From the NCBI GenBank assembly GCA_025355395.1, contig JANXZT010000336.1, forward strand, positions 1 to 20,919: a stretch of 20,919 bases of DNA, written 5' to 3'. Each line of letters begins with the position of its first letter. Positions within the stretch are counted from its first letter, which is position 1. Below the pieces are notes generated by a model, which saw only the letters and a list, made by a program, of their open reading frames with translations, was not told where the DNA came from and did not search any database. Shown piece after piece: positions 5,394 to 13,588 of this stretch. The position numbers were made by a program, and so were the translations under genes. Origin of the DNA: Betaproteobacteria bacterium. Lineage in GTDB: Bacteria; Pseudomonadota; Gammaproteobacteria; Burkholderiales; Casimicrobiaceae.

Positions 5394-8120
5394 CTATCCG
5401 AGCTTGCCGTGGCATTGCTTATATTTCTTGCCCGACCCGCAGGGGCACGGATCATTGCGACCGACCTTCTCGCCCGTTCGCACGAATGGCGCGACAACGG
5501 ATGGCGCGCCTTCGGCGTCGGCATTGGTGATGGCGAGCGCCTCTTCGTACCCGGCGTGCTGGTATTTCACGTTCGAAACCGCAGGCGCCTCTTCCACCGC
5601 CTGCACGTCTTCCTGCGTGCGCACCTGGACGGTAAGAACGACCTTCACCACATCATGCTTGATCCGGTCGAGCATGTCGGAAAAAAGCTCGAAGGACTCC
5701 CGCTTGTACTCCTGCTTTGGATTCTTCTGGGCGTAGCCGCGCAGATGAATGCCCTGCCGCAGGTGATCGAGATTGGCAAGATGATCGCGCCACTGGCCGT
5801 CGAGAGTTTGCAGCATCAGGCTGCGCTCGAACTGGCGCATGAGCTCCGGGCCGACCTGCGCCCCCTTGTCGTCGTATTGCTTCAGCGCCGAATCGACGAG
5901 GCGCTCGCGGATGGTTTCTTCGGTGATCTCCGGGTCGCTCTTCAACCACTCTGCGACCGGCGCTGCCATCTGGAACTCGGAGCGAAGCGCCGTCTCGAGA
6001 CCCGGGATGTCCCACTGCTCTTCCACTGACTCCGGCGGAATATGGCGACGGACGGTTTCGTCGACGAGCCCGGAGATCATTCCGCGGACGGTCTCGGCGA
6101 TGTCCGTGCTTTCCAGCAATTCGTTGCGCTGCTGGTAAATGACGCGGCGCTGATCGTTGGCGACATCGTCGTATTCGAGCAGTTGCTTGCGGATGTCAAA
6201 GTTGCGCGATTCGACGCGATTCTGCGCCTTGGCGATCGACCGGTTCACGATGGGGTGCTCGATGGGCTCCCCTTCCGGCATCTTGAGGCGCTGCATGATC
6301 GCGCCGAGCCGCTCGCCGCCGAAGATGCGCAGCAGCGGATCCTCGAGGGAGAGATAGAAGCGCGAGGAGCCCGGGTCGCCCTGCCGGCCCGAACGGCCGC
6401 GCAGCTGATTGTCGATCCGGCGTGATTCGTGGCGCTCGGTGCCGATGATGTGCAGCCCGCCCGCGGCAACCACGGCCTCGTGCCGCGCCTGCCATTCCTC
6501 CCGCATTTCACCGATCTGGCGCTCTTTGTCTTCGTCCGCAACGCTCAAATCGTCGCGCAGCGTGAGGATCCGCGGTTCGAGCGACCCGCCAAGCACGATA
6601 TCGGTGCCGCGGCCGGCCATGTTGGTCGCGATCGTAACGATCTTCGGCCGGCCGGCCTGCGCCACGATGTCCGCCTCGCGCGCGTGCTGCTTGGCGTTGA
6701 GGACCTGGTGCGGCAGCTTCTCCTTCTCGAGGTACTTGGCAAGAAGCTCGGAGTTTTCGATCGACGTGGTGCCCACGAGCACCGGCTGGCCGCGCTCGTG
6801 ACAGTCGCGGACATCGGCAAGGATGGCGTCGACTTTCTCCTGGAAGGTTCTGAACACCTGATCGTTTTCGTCCTTGCGCACCATCGGCTGATGGGTCGGG
6901 ATCACCATCGTCTCGAGGTGATAGATCTGCGAGAACTCGAAGGCCTCGGTGTCCGCTGTGCCGGTCATGCCGGCTAGCTTGCCGTACATCCTGAAATAGT
7001 TCTGGAAGGTGATCGACGCGAGCGTCTGGTTCTCGCGCTGGATGGACACGCCCTCCTTCGCCTCGACCGCCTGATGCAGGCCATCGGACCAGCGGCGCCC
7101 GGCCATCAGGCGGCCGGTGAATTCGTCGACGATGATGACCTCGCCATCCTGCACCACATAGTGCTGGTCGCGCAGGAAGAGCGCGCGTGCGCGCAGCGCT
7201 GCATAAAGGTGATGCACGAGCGCGATGTTGTGCGCGTCGTAGAGGCTCGAACCGGGGGGAATGAGGCCGGCCGTCGATAACAGCTCTTCGGAATGTTCAT
7301 GCCCCTGCTCGGAAAGGAGCACCTGACGCGCTTTTTCATCGACCCAGTAATCCCCTTCGCCTTTTTCATCCGCCTGCTTCACGAGGCTGGGGACGATCTC
7401 GTCGAGGCGGTGATAAAGCTCGACGTTGTCGTCGGCCTGGCCGGAGATGATGAGCGGCGTGCGAGCCTCGTCGATCAGGATCGAGTCCACCTCGTCGACG
7501 ATGGCGTAGTTGAGGCCGCGCTGCACCCGCTCGCTCGCCTGGAACACCATGTTGTCGCGCAGATAGTCGAAGCCGTATTCGTTGTTGGTGCCGTAGGTGA
7601 TGTCCGCAGCGTAGGCCACCTGCTTCTCGGCGTGGCTCATCTGCGAGAGATTGATGCCCACGGACAAGCCCAGGAAGCGGTAGATTCGCCCCATCCAATC
7701 GGCATCGCGCTGGGCAAGGTAGTCGTTCACCGTGACCACATGCACACCTTGGCCGGAAAGCGCGTTGAGATACGCGGGCAGGGTGGCGACCAGCGTCTTG
7801 CCTTCGCCTGTTCGCATCTCGGCAATTTTGCCGTAGTGCAGCGCCATGCCACCGATGAGCTGCATGTCGAAGTGCCGCATCTGCAGGATCCGCTTGCCGG
7901 CCTCCCGCACCACCGCAAAGGCTTCGGGAAGCACCGCGTCAAGCTCCTCGCCGTTGGCGACGCGTTCCTTGAAGGTGGTGGTGCGAGCGGCCAGTTCGGG
8001 ATCGGCCAAGGCCGCCACATCGGGCTCCAGTGCGTTGATTTGCCGGACGACCTGGGCGTATTGCTTCAGCAGGCGCTCGTTACGGCTGCCAAAGATGCGA
8101 GTGAGGATGTTCGAAATCAT
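5394..8120 (-). CDS. secA: Preprotein translocase ATPase SecA
   Basis: A 908-residue protein, the usual length. SecA drives secretory proteins through SecYEG using ATP, at the inner face of the cytoplasmic membrane. Walker A is MRTGEGKT (residues 102-109) and the DEAD-type motif is DEVDS (209-213). MAGRGTDIVLGG and QLRGRSGRQGDPG are intact. The C-terminal SecB and phospholipid-binding zinc site CPCGSGKKYKQCHG ends the protein (C892, C894, C903, H904). I chose ATG 8120 because MISNILTRIFGSRN aligns with the E. coli N-terminus and AAGG lies five bases upstream. An in-frame TTG at 8147 also has a strong TAAGGA before it and would add nine residues. The gene is transcribed away from dciA. Confidence 0.97.
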   Translation of the reverse strand: MISNILTRIFGSRNERLLKQYAQVVRQINALEPDVAALADPELAARTTTFKERVANGEELDAVLPEAFAVVREAGKRILQMRHFDMQLIGGMALHYGKIAEMRTGEGKTLVATLPAYLNALSGQGVHVVTVNDYLAQRDADWMGRIYRFLGLSVGINLSQMSHAEKQVAYAADITYGTNNEYGFDYLRDNMVFQASERVQRGLNYAIVDEVDSILIDEARTPLIISGQADDNVELYHRLDEIVPSLVKQADEKGEGDYWVDEKARQVLLSEQGHEHSEELLSTAGLIPPGSSLYDAHNIALVHHLYAALRARALFLRDQHYVVQDGEVIIVDEFTGRLMAGRRWSDGLHQAVEAKEGVSIQRENQTLASITFQNYFRMYGKLAGMTGTADTEAFEFSQIYHLETMVIPTHQPMVRKDENDQVFRTFQEKVDAILADVRDCHERGQPVLVGTTSIENSELLAKYLEKEKLPHQVLNAKQHAREADIVAQAGRPKIVTIATNMAGRGTDIVLGGSLEPRILTLRDDLSVADEDKERQIGEMREEWQARHEAVVAAGGLHIIGTERHESRRIDNQLRGRSGRQGDPGSSRFYLSLEDPLLRIFGGERLGAIMQRLKMPEGEPIEHPIVNRSIAKAQNRVESRNFDIRKQLLEYDDVANDQRRVIYQQRNELLESTDIAETVRGMISGLVDETVRRHIPPESVEEQWDIPGLETALRSEFQMAAPVAEWLKSDPEITEETIRERLVDSALKQYDDKGAQVGPELMRQFERSLMLQTLDGQWRDHLANLDHLRQGIHLRGYAQKNPKQEYKRESFELFSDMLDRIKHDVVKVVLTVQVRTQEDVQAVEEAPAVSNVKYQHAGYEEALAITNADAEGAPSVVAPFVRTGEKVGRNDPCPCGSGKKYKQCHGKLG

Positions 8121-8183
8121 TTGGGCCTTGGAATCCGCTGGGGGCAAGGTTCCTTAAATGTCCCCGCAGAGGCAAATAAACAA

Positions 8184-8205
8184 GGGGTGAGGACGGCCTC
8201 ACCCC
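8184..8205 (-). terminator. Rho-independent terminator-like hairpin upstream of secA
   Basis: A perfect 9-bp stem (GGGGTGAGG / CCTCACCCC) with a 4-base loop. On the minus strand it is followed by TTGTTTATTTG, a T-rich tract. Its outer base coincides with the stop of the M23 relic frame, so it probably ended that ancestral gene. On the plus strand no T-run follows. It would also separate secA from minus-strand read-through across dciA. Confidence 0.6.
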
Positions 8206-8490
8206 TAACCCTGTCGTGTCGAGCCGGTCGTTTTGGATCGGTGGCCGGGCGGAAAGTCAGCGGGTGGATCGCGGATCAGGACGGCACCTGCGGCACACTT
8301 ATCCGACCGGACCGTGAGATGGAGTTGCAATCCAAATGCAGCGGCCGGTGCGCCTTGGGGGCCGCGACGGACTGACCAGATACCGCCAACCCACCTCATT
8401 CGCAATCTGCGGACGTAAGGGCATACCGGCGGACAGTCCGTTACCGTGGTCGATCCCTACCAGTTTACCATAGCGCGATGGTGGAATCGC
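8205..8490 (-). pseudogene. Decayed 3' end of an M23 (LytM-type) peptidase gene
   Basis: The minus strand at 8472-8434 reads YGKLVGIDHGNGL, very close to the YGNxVxIDHGNGL motif of M23 metallopeptidases. In another minus frame, at 8307-8333, GLQLHLTVR matches GPHLHFEVR, preceded by GAPAAAF where GSTGR-TG is usual. The spacing between the two motifs is about 33 codons, as in intact domains, but a frameshift separates them. The first His of the metal-binding HxH has become Gln. The gene body upstream is gone where dciA begins. The second frame stops at 8205, at the foot of a terminator-like hairpin. In other betaproteobacteria, as I recall, an M23 peptidase gene sits just upstream of secA, which fits. 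This stretch is otherwise without genes. Confidence 0.55.
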
Positions 8491-8912
8491 CCCGACCCCT
8501 GCAGCAGATCATCGCCGCCGATGCCGTGCTCGCCGGCTGGCAGGCGCGGCGAGCGCGCGAAGAGGCGCTGACCACCCTGGTGCGCCGCCATCTGCCACGC
8601 CAGCTCGGTGAGCGGGTACGCGCAACGCAACTCGGGAGCGGAGAGATCGAACTGGTCGTCGCCGCCGGAGCGGTCGCCGCAGCGCTGCGCCAGCGCGCAC
8701 CCGATCTTCTGACCGCACTCATTCGCGAGGGCGCGCAATGCAATGGAATCCGGGTGCGCGTGCAAGTTACAGCCGGCGCACCGACGGAACCGAAAATTCC
8801 CCGAAAGGAGCTGGCCAAGGGAAGCCTCATACCGCTCGCCGCCTTGACCCGCGGCTTGCCGGAAGGGTCGCTCAAGACGGCCCTCGCGCGGCTACTGCGG
8901 CGGGTGAGTTGA
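8478..8912 (+). CDS. dciA: DciA-like DUF721 protein (DnaB helicase loader)
   Basis: A 144-residue protein with the DUF721 pattern: an N-terminal LQQIIAADAVLAGWQARRARE helix, a middle RRHLPRQLGERVRATQL segment, GEIELVVAAGAVAAALRQRAPDLL in two parts, and a short strand IRVRVQV. DciA is the ancestral replicative-helicase loader in bacteria without DnaC-type loaders. The C-terminal third is low in pattern and probably flexible. It is encoded divergently from secA and convergently with the small membrane protein, a usual place for this family near lpxC and secA. An earlier start is unlikely because the sequence before 8478 belongs to the M23 relic. No strong ribosome-binding site is seen, so the start is only moderately sure. 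Confidence 0.8.
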   Translation: MVESPRPLQQIIAADAVLAGWQARRAREEALTTLVRRHLPRQLGERVRATQLGSGEIELVVAAGAVAAALRQRAPDLLTALIREGAQCNGIRVRVQVTAGAPTEPKIPRKELAKGSLIPLAALTRGLPEGSLKTALARLLRRVS

Positions 8913-8913
8913 C

Positions 8914-8943
8914 GTTCCTGTTTGTTCCTGTTTGTTCCTGTTT
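8914..8943. repeat. Three perfect tandem copies of a 10-bp unit
   Basis: GTTCCTGTTT is repeated three times without change. It begins two bases after the dciA TGA and ends at the base before the stop codon of the minus-strand membrane-protein gene, so it fills the convergent gap. No hairpin is visible in it. Confidence 0.9.
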
Positions 8944-9129
8944 CTAAATCACCAGGAGCAGCCGTTCGAAAACGAAGAACACCATTACTCCGACCAACAG
9001 GAAGATCGTGTACTTGATCGTCTGGCCGATGAAGCGGAGGTAGCGCCGGTCCTTGGTGAACATGAAAAACAACCCTGCGCCCGCAATGGTAGCGAGAGCG
9101 AGGAACAGCAGGAGGCGAACCAGTACCAT
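8944..9129 (-). CDS. Small two-helix inner-membrane protein of unknown function
   Basis: A 61-residue protein starting at ATG 9129. It has two hydrophobic segments, about residues 3-24 (LVRLLLFLALATIAGAGLFF) and 38-60 (IKYTIFLLVGVMVFFVFE), joined by a short basic loop KDRRYLRF. The positive charge of the loop predicts that it faces the cytoplasm and both ends face the periplasm. It lies 51 bases downstream of lpxC in the same direction, so it is probably co-transcribed with it. I recall similar short membrane proteins next to lpxC in other betaproteobacteria, but no function is known to me. No good Shine-Dalgarno sequence is seen. Coding is supported by size, composition and position, not by a domain match. 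Confidence 0.65.
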   Translation of the reverse strand: MVLVRLLLFLALATIAGAGLFFMFTKDRRYLRFIGQTIKYTIFLLVGVMVFFVFERLLLVI

Positions 9130-9180
9130 GGTAGATGGACAAGCGCTCCGGCGCCCCGTTGCGGCAGTGAGCGCGCGGGG

Positions 9181-10094
9181 TCAGGTCGGTGCCAGCTGCC
9201 AGTCCTGGAACGCCGATGGCACGTCCGCGTCCGCCTCGAAGGTCACGATGGCGTAGGCGTCCTTTCGTGCCAGGAGCGCACGCGCGACGGCGTTGTTGAG
9301 GGTGTGGCCCGGCTTGTACGCCGTGTATTGGCCAATGAGCGGGTGCCCTAGCAGGTAAAGGTCGCCGATGGCGTCGAGCACCTTATGTTTCACGAACTCG
9401 TTGTCGTAGCGCAGGCCCTCGGTGTTGAGGACCCGGAATTCGTCGAGCACGACGGCATTCTGCAAGCTGCCGCCGAGCCCCAAGCCCGCGGCGCGCATCG
9501 CCTCGACATCCTGCATGAATCCGAACGTGCGTGCCCGCGCCACTTCCTTCACGTAGGAATGCTCGGCGAAATCGATCGTGACGTGGCGGTTCTCGGACCC
9601 GAACACCGGATGCGGAAAGTCGATGGTGAAATCCAGCTTGAACCCGTCGAAGGGCTCGAAGCGCGCCATTTGTCGCCATCGCGGACTTCCACCGGCGCGG
9701 TAATCCTGAGATAGCGCTTGGGTGCATCCTGCTCGACGATCCCGGCTGACTGCAGCAGGAAGATGAACGGACCCGCACTTCCATCCATGATCGGAATTTC
9801 GGGTCCGGCGACGTCGATATGCAGGTTGTCGATCCCGAGGCCCGCGAGCGCTGACAGGATGTGCTCGACGGTCGACACGCTCGCGCCGTCGTGTTGCAAC
9901 GTCGACGACAACCGCGTGTCGACGACATGAAGCGCGTCGGCTGGAATCGCCACCGGCCGATCGAGGTCCACGCGGTGAAAGGTGACGCCGTTGTCAGGCG
10001 CTGCGGGGCGCAGCGTCAGGTCTACCCGCGCGCCGGTGTGAAGGCCGACCCCGGTGGTCTTGATCGGCACACGCAGCGTGCGTTGTTTGAGCAT
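9181..10094 (-). CDS. lpxC: UDP-3-O-acyl-N-acetylglucosamine deacetylase LpxC, with apparent one-base frameshift
   Basis: LpxC is the zinc enzyme that catalyses the committed step of lipid A synthesis. The first frame runs from ATG 10094 (MLKQRTLRVPIKTTGVGLHTG) to about base 9668 (VEVRDGDKW). The protein then continues in another frame as ARFEPFDGFKLDFTIDF to a TGA at 9181. Adding one G in the TGGCGCGC context near 9665-9668 restores a 304-residue protein, against 305 in E. coli. All expected catalytic residues are present in the rebuilt chain: E77 and H78 (STVEHI), H237 and D241 (KHKVLDAIGD), H264 (KPGHTLN). As written, the first frame would stop at 9549. A sequencing or assembly indel is the likeliest cause; a true mutation would be remarkable. 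Extra in-frame ATGs lie at 10100 and 10106. Confidence 0.9.
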
Positions 10095-10194
10095 CGACAT
10101 CGGCATTCTGCAAGGCGGTGAGGCCGTCGGAAAGCTGCGCAGCCTCAATGGTTTAGCCACATATCCTAGCATAGGCAACTCCGGTCGCGACCGC

Positions 10195-10216
10195 CAGCGC
10201 ATGTCGGCATGCGCTG
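10195..10216. other. Perfect 9-bp hairpin between ftsZ and lpxC
   Basis: CAGCGCATG and CATGCGCTG flank a TCGG loop. There is no T-run on either side, so it is not a classical terminator. It could be an mRNA processing or attenuation site between ftsZ and lpxC. The rest of the gap 10095-10331 shows no gene and no promoter I can defend. Confidence 0.4.
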
Positions 10217-10316
10217 CTTAGGCTAAGAAGATTCCCGATATTCGGTGCCCCTTGCGCCTTGCAGCCATCGTTTTTTGACGAAGCAACGCATGCGTGAAAT
10301 TAACTCCGACAGGCTC

Positions 10317-10335
10317 CTGACCCTTGCCGGGTCAG
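10317..10335. other. Short GC-rich stem over the ftsZ stop codon
   Basis: CTGACCC and GGGTCAG pair around a 5-base loop and include the ftsZ TGA. No T-run follows on the minus strand. It could slow or punctuate the ftsZ transcript, but a 7-bp stem may be chance. Confidence 0.25.
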
Positions 10336-11510
10336 TCGGCTTGCTTCCTCAGGAACGCCGGAATCTCTGGTGCGTCGAACGAGGGGATCCCCGCAGTGCC
10401 GGACGAACCGACGCGGCCGCGGCGCACCACCGCCGGCTGATCGAGCTTTTCATAATCCACTCGCTCGAGATGCATTCCCACGCCGTCATCGGTGCCGGTG
10501 CGTGTCGATACGGTTTCCACGAGCTGGATGTTGGGCGTGCGCCTGGCTGCTGCGGCGCCCCCAAGGCCGGTGGCGACCATGGTGACGCGCAGGCGATCCT
10601 CCATCGCGTCATCGATCACCGTCCCCACGATCACCATCGCATCCTCCGCCGTGAACTCCTTGATGGTGTTCATGACCTCGTGGTACTCCTTCATCTTGAG
10701 ACCGGCCGAGGCGGTGATGTTGACCAGCACGCCGCGCGCCCCGAGGAGGTTGACATCCTCGAGCAGCGGGCTCTTGACGGCCTGCTGCGCCGCGCTGCGC
10801 GCACGATCGATGCCGGCGGCGGTGGCCGAGCCCATCATCGCCATGCCGACCTCGCCCATCACCGTGCGCACGTCGGCAAAGTCGACGTTCACTAGACCGG
10901 GATTGTTGATGACCTCGGCAATCCCGGAGACCGCGCCATGCAGCACATCGTTGGCGGCGGCGTAGGCGTCGAGCACCGACACGTCCTCGCCAAGCACGGT
11001 CATCAGCTTGTCGTTGGGAATGACGATGAGGGAATCGACCCTCTTCGCAAGCTCCTCGATTCCGGCGGTCGCCACGCGCTGGCGCTTGCCCTCGAACGAG
11101 AAGGGGCGAGTGACCACCGCGACGGTAAGGATGCCCATGCTCTTCGCGATATCGGCGATCACCGGAGCGGCACCGGTGCCGGTGCCCCCGCCCATGCCGG
11201 CGGTAATGAAGAGCATATCGGCACCCTCTATCAGTTCACCGATGCGATCGCGATCCTCGTTCGCGGCATCGCGTCCGATCTCGGGCTTGGCGCCCGCCCC
11301 GAGGCCGCGGGTGAGACTGCTGCCCAGTTGAAGCTGGGTGCGGGCAGTCGAGCGCTTCAATGCCTGCGCGTCGGTGTTGGCACACATGAAATCCACCCCG
11401 CCGAGATTCTTGGCGATCATGTGCTCCACGGCGTTGCCGCCGCAACCGCCCACGCCGATGACCTTGATGATGGCGCCTTCCACGGGGGCTTGGTCGATGA
11501 TTTCAAACAT
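10332..11510 (-). CDS. ftsZ: Cell division tubulin homologue FtsZ
   Basis: A 392-residue protein starting at ATG 11510. FtsZ polymerises with GTP to form the division ring under the cytoplasmic membrane. The tubulin signature GGGTGTG is at residues 107-113. The T7 synergy loop NPGLVNVDFADV is at 203-214, with the Asp needed for GTP hydrolysis. The C-terminal conserved peptide EIPAFLRKQAD, which binds FtsA and ZipA-like partners, is intact after a linker. The ATG is chosen because AGGAGAAAGGA precedes it and MFEII is the usual N-terminus; an upstream start at 11597 would overlap ftsA. It follows ftsA by 65 bases and precedes lpxC. Confidence 0.98.
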   Translation of the reverse strand: MFEIIDQAPVEGAIIKVIGVGGCGGNAVEHMIAKNLGGVDFMCANTDAQALKRSTARTQLQLGSSLTRGLGAGAKPEIGRDAANEDRDRIGELIEGADMLFITAGMGGGTGTGAAPVIADIAKSMGILTVAVVTRPFSFEGKRQRVATAGIEELAKRVDSLIVIPNDKLMTVLGEDVSVLDAYAAANDVLHGAVSGIAEVINNPGLVNVDFADVRTVMGEVGMAMMGSATAAGIDRARSAAQQAVKSPLLEDVNLLGARGVLVNITASAGLKMKEYHEVMNTIKEFTAEDAMVIVGTVIDDAMEDRLRVTMVATGLGGAAAARRTPNIQLVETVSTRTGTDDGVGMHLERVDYEKLDQPAVVRRGRVGSSGTAGIPSFDAPEIPAFLRKQAD

Positions 11511-11516
11511 GGTAGT

Positions 11517-11527
11517 TCCTTTCTCCT
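11517..11527 (-). promoter_or_regulatory. Strong ribosome-binding site of ftsZ
   Basis: The minus strand reads AGGAGAAAGGA, ending six bases before the ftsZ ATG. It contains two overlapping Shine-Dalgarno cores. It is the best such site in the window, fitting the high FtsZ level relative to FtsA and FtsQ, and it decides the ftsZ start. Confidence 0.75.
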
Positions 11528-11575
11528 GTCGGGGTTGCTGGATGTTTCCCTGGTACGGCTTGTTGTGAGTTGTTT

Positions 11576-12808
11576 TTAGAAATTCGCCTTGAACCACTGC
11601 TTCATGCGTTCCGCGACGCCGCCGATGCCCGTGGTCTGGGATCGTGATTGCTCGGCGCGGAGGTATTGGTCGCGGCCTTCGAGCAAGAGGCCGACTGCGG
11701 TGGCATAACGCGGGCTGCGAACGACGTCCGCGAGCCCCCCTGCGTAGGCCGGCACGCCAACGCGCACCGGCAAATGAAAGACTTCCTCGCCGAGCTCGGT
11801 CATCCCCTGCAGCAGCGCCGAGCCGCCGGTCAGCACGATGCCCGACGAGAGCAACTCCTCGAAGCCGCTGCGCCGCAACTCGGCCTGCACGAGTGTGTAG
11901 AGCTCCTCAATGCGCGGTTCGATGACTTCCGCCAGCATCTGGCGCGAGAGCTTGCGCGGTCCGCGTTCGCCGACGCCGGGCACCTCGATCATCTCGTTGG
12001 CGTTGGCGAGCTGGCGCAGCGCGCAGCCGTGCCGAAGCTTCAATTCCTCGGCTTCCTTGGTCGGCGTGCGCAACGTCATCGCAATGTCGTTGGTGACTTG
12101 ATCGCCGGCTATCGGAATGACGGCGGTGTGCCGGATTGCGCCGCCCGAAAACACCGCGAGATCCGTCGTGCCTCCGCCAATGTCCATGAGACATACGCCG
12201 AGCTCCTTTTCATCTTCGTTCAGGACGGCAATGGATGACGCGAGAGGCTGCAGGATCACGTCCTTCACCTCCAGCCCGCATCGCCGCACGCACTTGGTGA
12301 TGTTTTCAACGGCCGAGACCGCGCCGGTCACGATGTGCACCTTGACCTCGAGCCGGACTCCGCTCATCCCGAGCGGCTCGCGCACATCCTCCTGCCCGTC
12401 GATGATGAATTCCTGGGGCAGGATGTGCAGGATCTGCTGATCGTTGGGAATGGCGATGGCCTTGGCGGTTTCGACCACGCGATCGATGTCGGCCTGCGTC
12501 ACTTCCTTGTCCTTGATGGCGACCATGCCGCTCGAATTCAGGCTGCGGATGTGGCTGCCTGCGACACCCGTGTAGACCTCGGTGATGCGGCAGTCGGCCA
12601 TCAGCTCCGCTTCTTCCAGCACCCGCTGGATCGAGCCCATCGTCGCTTCGATGTTGACCACCACGCCCTTCTTCAGGCCATGCGACGGTTGCGAACCCAT
12701 GCCAATGATGTTGAGGGAACCGTCGGCGCGTATCTCCGCAACGATCGCCACTATCTTCGACGTGCCAATGTCGAGGCCAACGATAAGGTTCTTGCTTTCC
12801 TTCACCAT
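11576..12808 (-). CDS. ftsA: Cell division actin homologue FtsA
   Basis: A 410-residue protein. FtsA is an actin-fold ATPase that anchors FtsZ to the membrane and recruits later division proteins. The phosphate-1 loop GLDIGTSK is at residues 11-18, and phosphate-2 DIGGGTTDLAVF is at 209-220. A third nucleotide-binding motif, VLTGGSALL, is around 325-333. The C-terminal amphipathic helix MKQWFKANF, which is the membrane anchor, is intact. The family's inserted 1C domain lies between about residues 84 and 162. AGAGGA lies four bases before the ATG, supporting the start. It is 12 bases after ftsQ and 65 before ftsZ. Confidence 0.97.
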   Translation of the reverse strand: MVKESKNLIVGLDIGTSKIVAIVAEIRADGSLNIIGMGSQPSHGLKKGVVVNIEATMGSIQRVLEEAELMADCRITEVYTGVAGSHIRSLNSSGMVAIKDKEVTQADIDRVVETAKAIAIPNDQQILHILPQEFIIDGQEDVREPLGMSGVRLEVKVHIVTGAVSAVENITKCVRRCGLEVKDVILQPLASSIAVLNEDEKELGVCLMDIGGGTTDLAVFSGGAIRHTAVIPIAGDQVTNDIAMTLRTPTKEAEELKLRHGCALRQLANANEMIEVPGVGERGPRKLSRQMLAEVIEPRIEELYTLVQAELRRSGFEELLSSGIVLTGGSALLQGMTELGEEVFHLPVRVGVPAYAGGLADVVRSPRYATAVGLLLEGRDQYLRAEQSRSQTTGIGGVAERMKQWFKANF

Positions 12809-12820
12809 CCCATCCTCTGG

Positions 12821-13588
12821 TCAGGCCAACACTGCGCAATCCACTGCCGCGATTTTCCTGGGCGCACGTTCGCGGAACGTGGGGACTTTCGCCGCAAACC
12901 CATTGCGGTAACGAAGATCGACCTGCTCCACCCGGATGCCGGTTCGATCCACGGCGCCGATGGTGCGGCCATACGCGCGAACGAATCGTGCGAGCCGTGC
13001 GGATGGCTCGTCGCGTCCGACTTCGATGCCGAGTGGGCCGGTCTCGCCCACAACGTGCAACTCCCAACCGCCGCGCGCCGAAAGCCTCATCTCGTTCAGG
13101 GTGAGGTTCAGCGGTGCCAGCGCCGCGCCCCACTCGCGGTAACGGCGCGTGACTTCGAGCGCGGCGCCCTCCGGCCCGGCGAAGCGCGGCAACTCGTCCT
13201 TGTCGGTCGCCGCGAACACCTCGCCCTCGGTGTCGACCAGAAGGCTGTCGTTCCAGCGCGCAAGCGGCACATGCTCTTCAATACTGACTTCAAGGCGCTG
13301 CGGCCATTGCCGCCGCAATGCCACGCGACGGACCCACGGCGCCTTGGCGATCGCGGCGCGGCCGCGGTCGAGATTCATGGTGAAGAACGTGCCGGCGAGT
13401 TCGTCGCGAATGATCGCCTCGAGATACGCCGCGTTGGTGCGCACCAACGGTCCCTGCACCACCACTTCGCGAAAGGCAAACGCGGGCTGGCGCGCAAGCC
13501 AGCTCAGGAGCCCCCATCCCAGCAGCACGGCGGCGAAGACGGTCAGCACCGTCGCCACGGCATTGAGCTGCCTCGCGTCATCCCACAT
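12821..13588 (-). CDS. ftsQ: Cell division protein FtsQ
   Basis: A 255-residue bitopic membrane protein. A short cytoplasmic tail (MWDDARQLN) is followed by one transmembrane helix at about residues 10-32. A periplasmic POTRA domain (FAFREVVVQGPLVRTN onward) and a beta domain follow. FtsQ links early and late division proteins with FtsB and FtsL. The start at ATG 13588 lies 11 bases inside the 3' end of ddl, a typical dcw overlap. A start at 13624 would only add residues antiparallel to the family N-terminus and lies deeper in ddl. It ends 12 bases before ftsA. No missing part is seen. Confidence 0.93.
   Translation of the reverse strand: MWDDARQLNAVATVLTVFAAVLLGWGLLSWLARQPAFAFREVVVQGPLVRTNAAYLEAIIRDELAGTFFTMNLDRGRAAIAKAPWVRRVALRRQWPQRLEVSIEEHVPLARWNDSLLVDTEGEVFAATDKDELPRFAGPEGAALEVTRRYREWGAALAPLNLTLNEMRLSARGGWELHVVGETGPLGIEVGRDEPSARLARFVRAYGRTIGAVDRTGIRVEQVDLRYRNGFAAKVPTFRERAPRKIAAVDCAVLA

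Noticed and set aside
8173..8183. Possible secA -35 (TTGTTT) in the T-rich tract
   Set aside because: No acceptable -10 lies at 16-18 bases; TTTAAG at about 19 bases is poor. The tract is better explained as the tail of the terminator hairpin.
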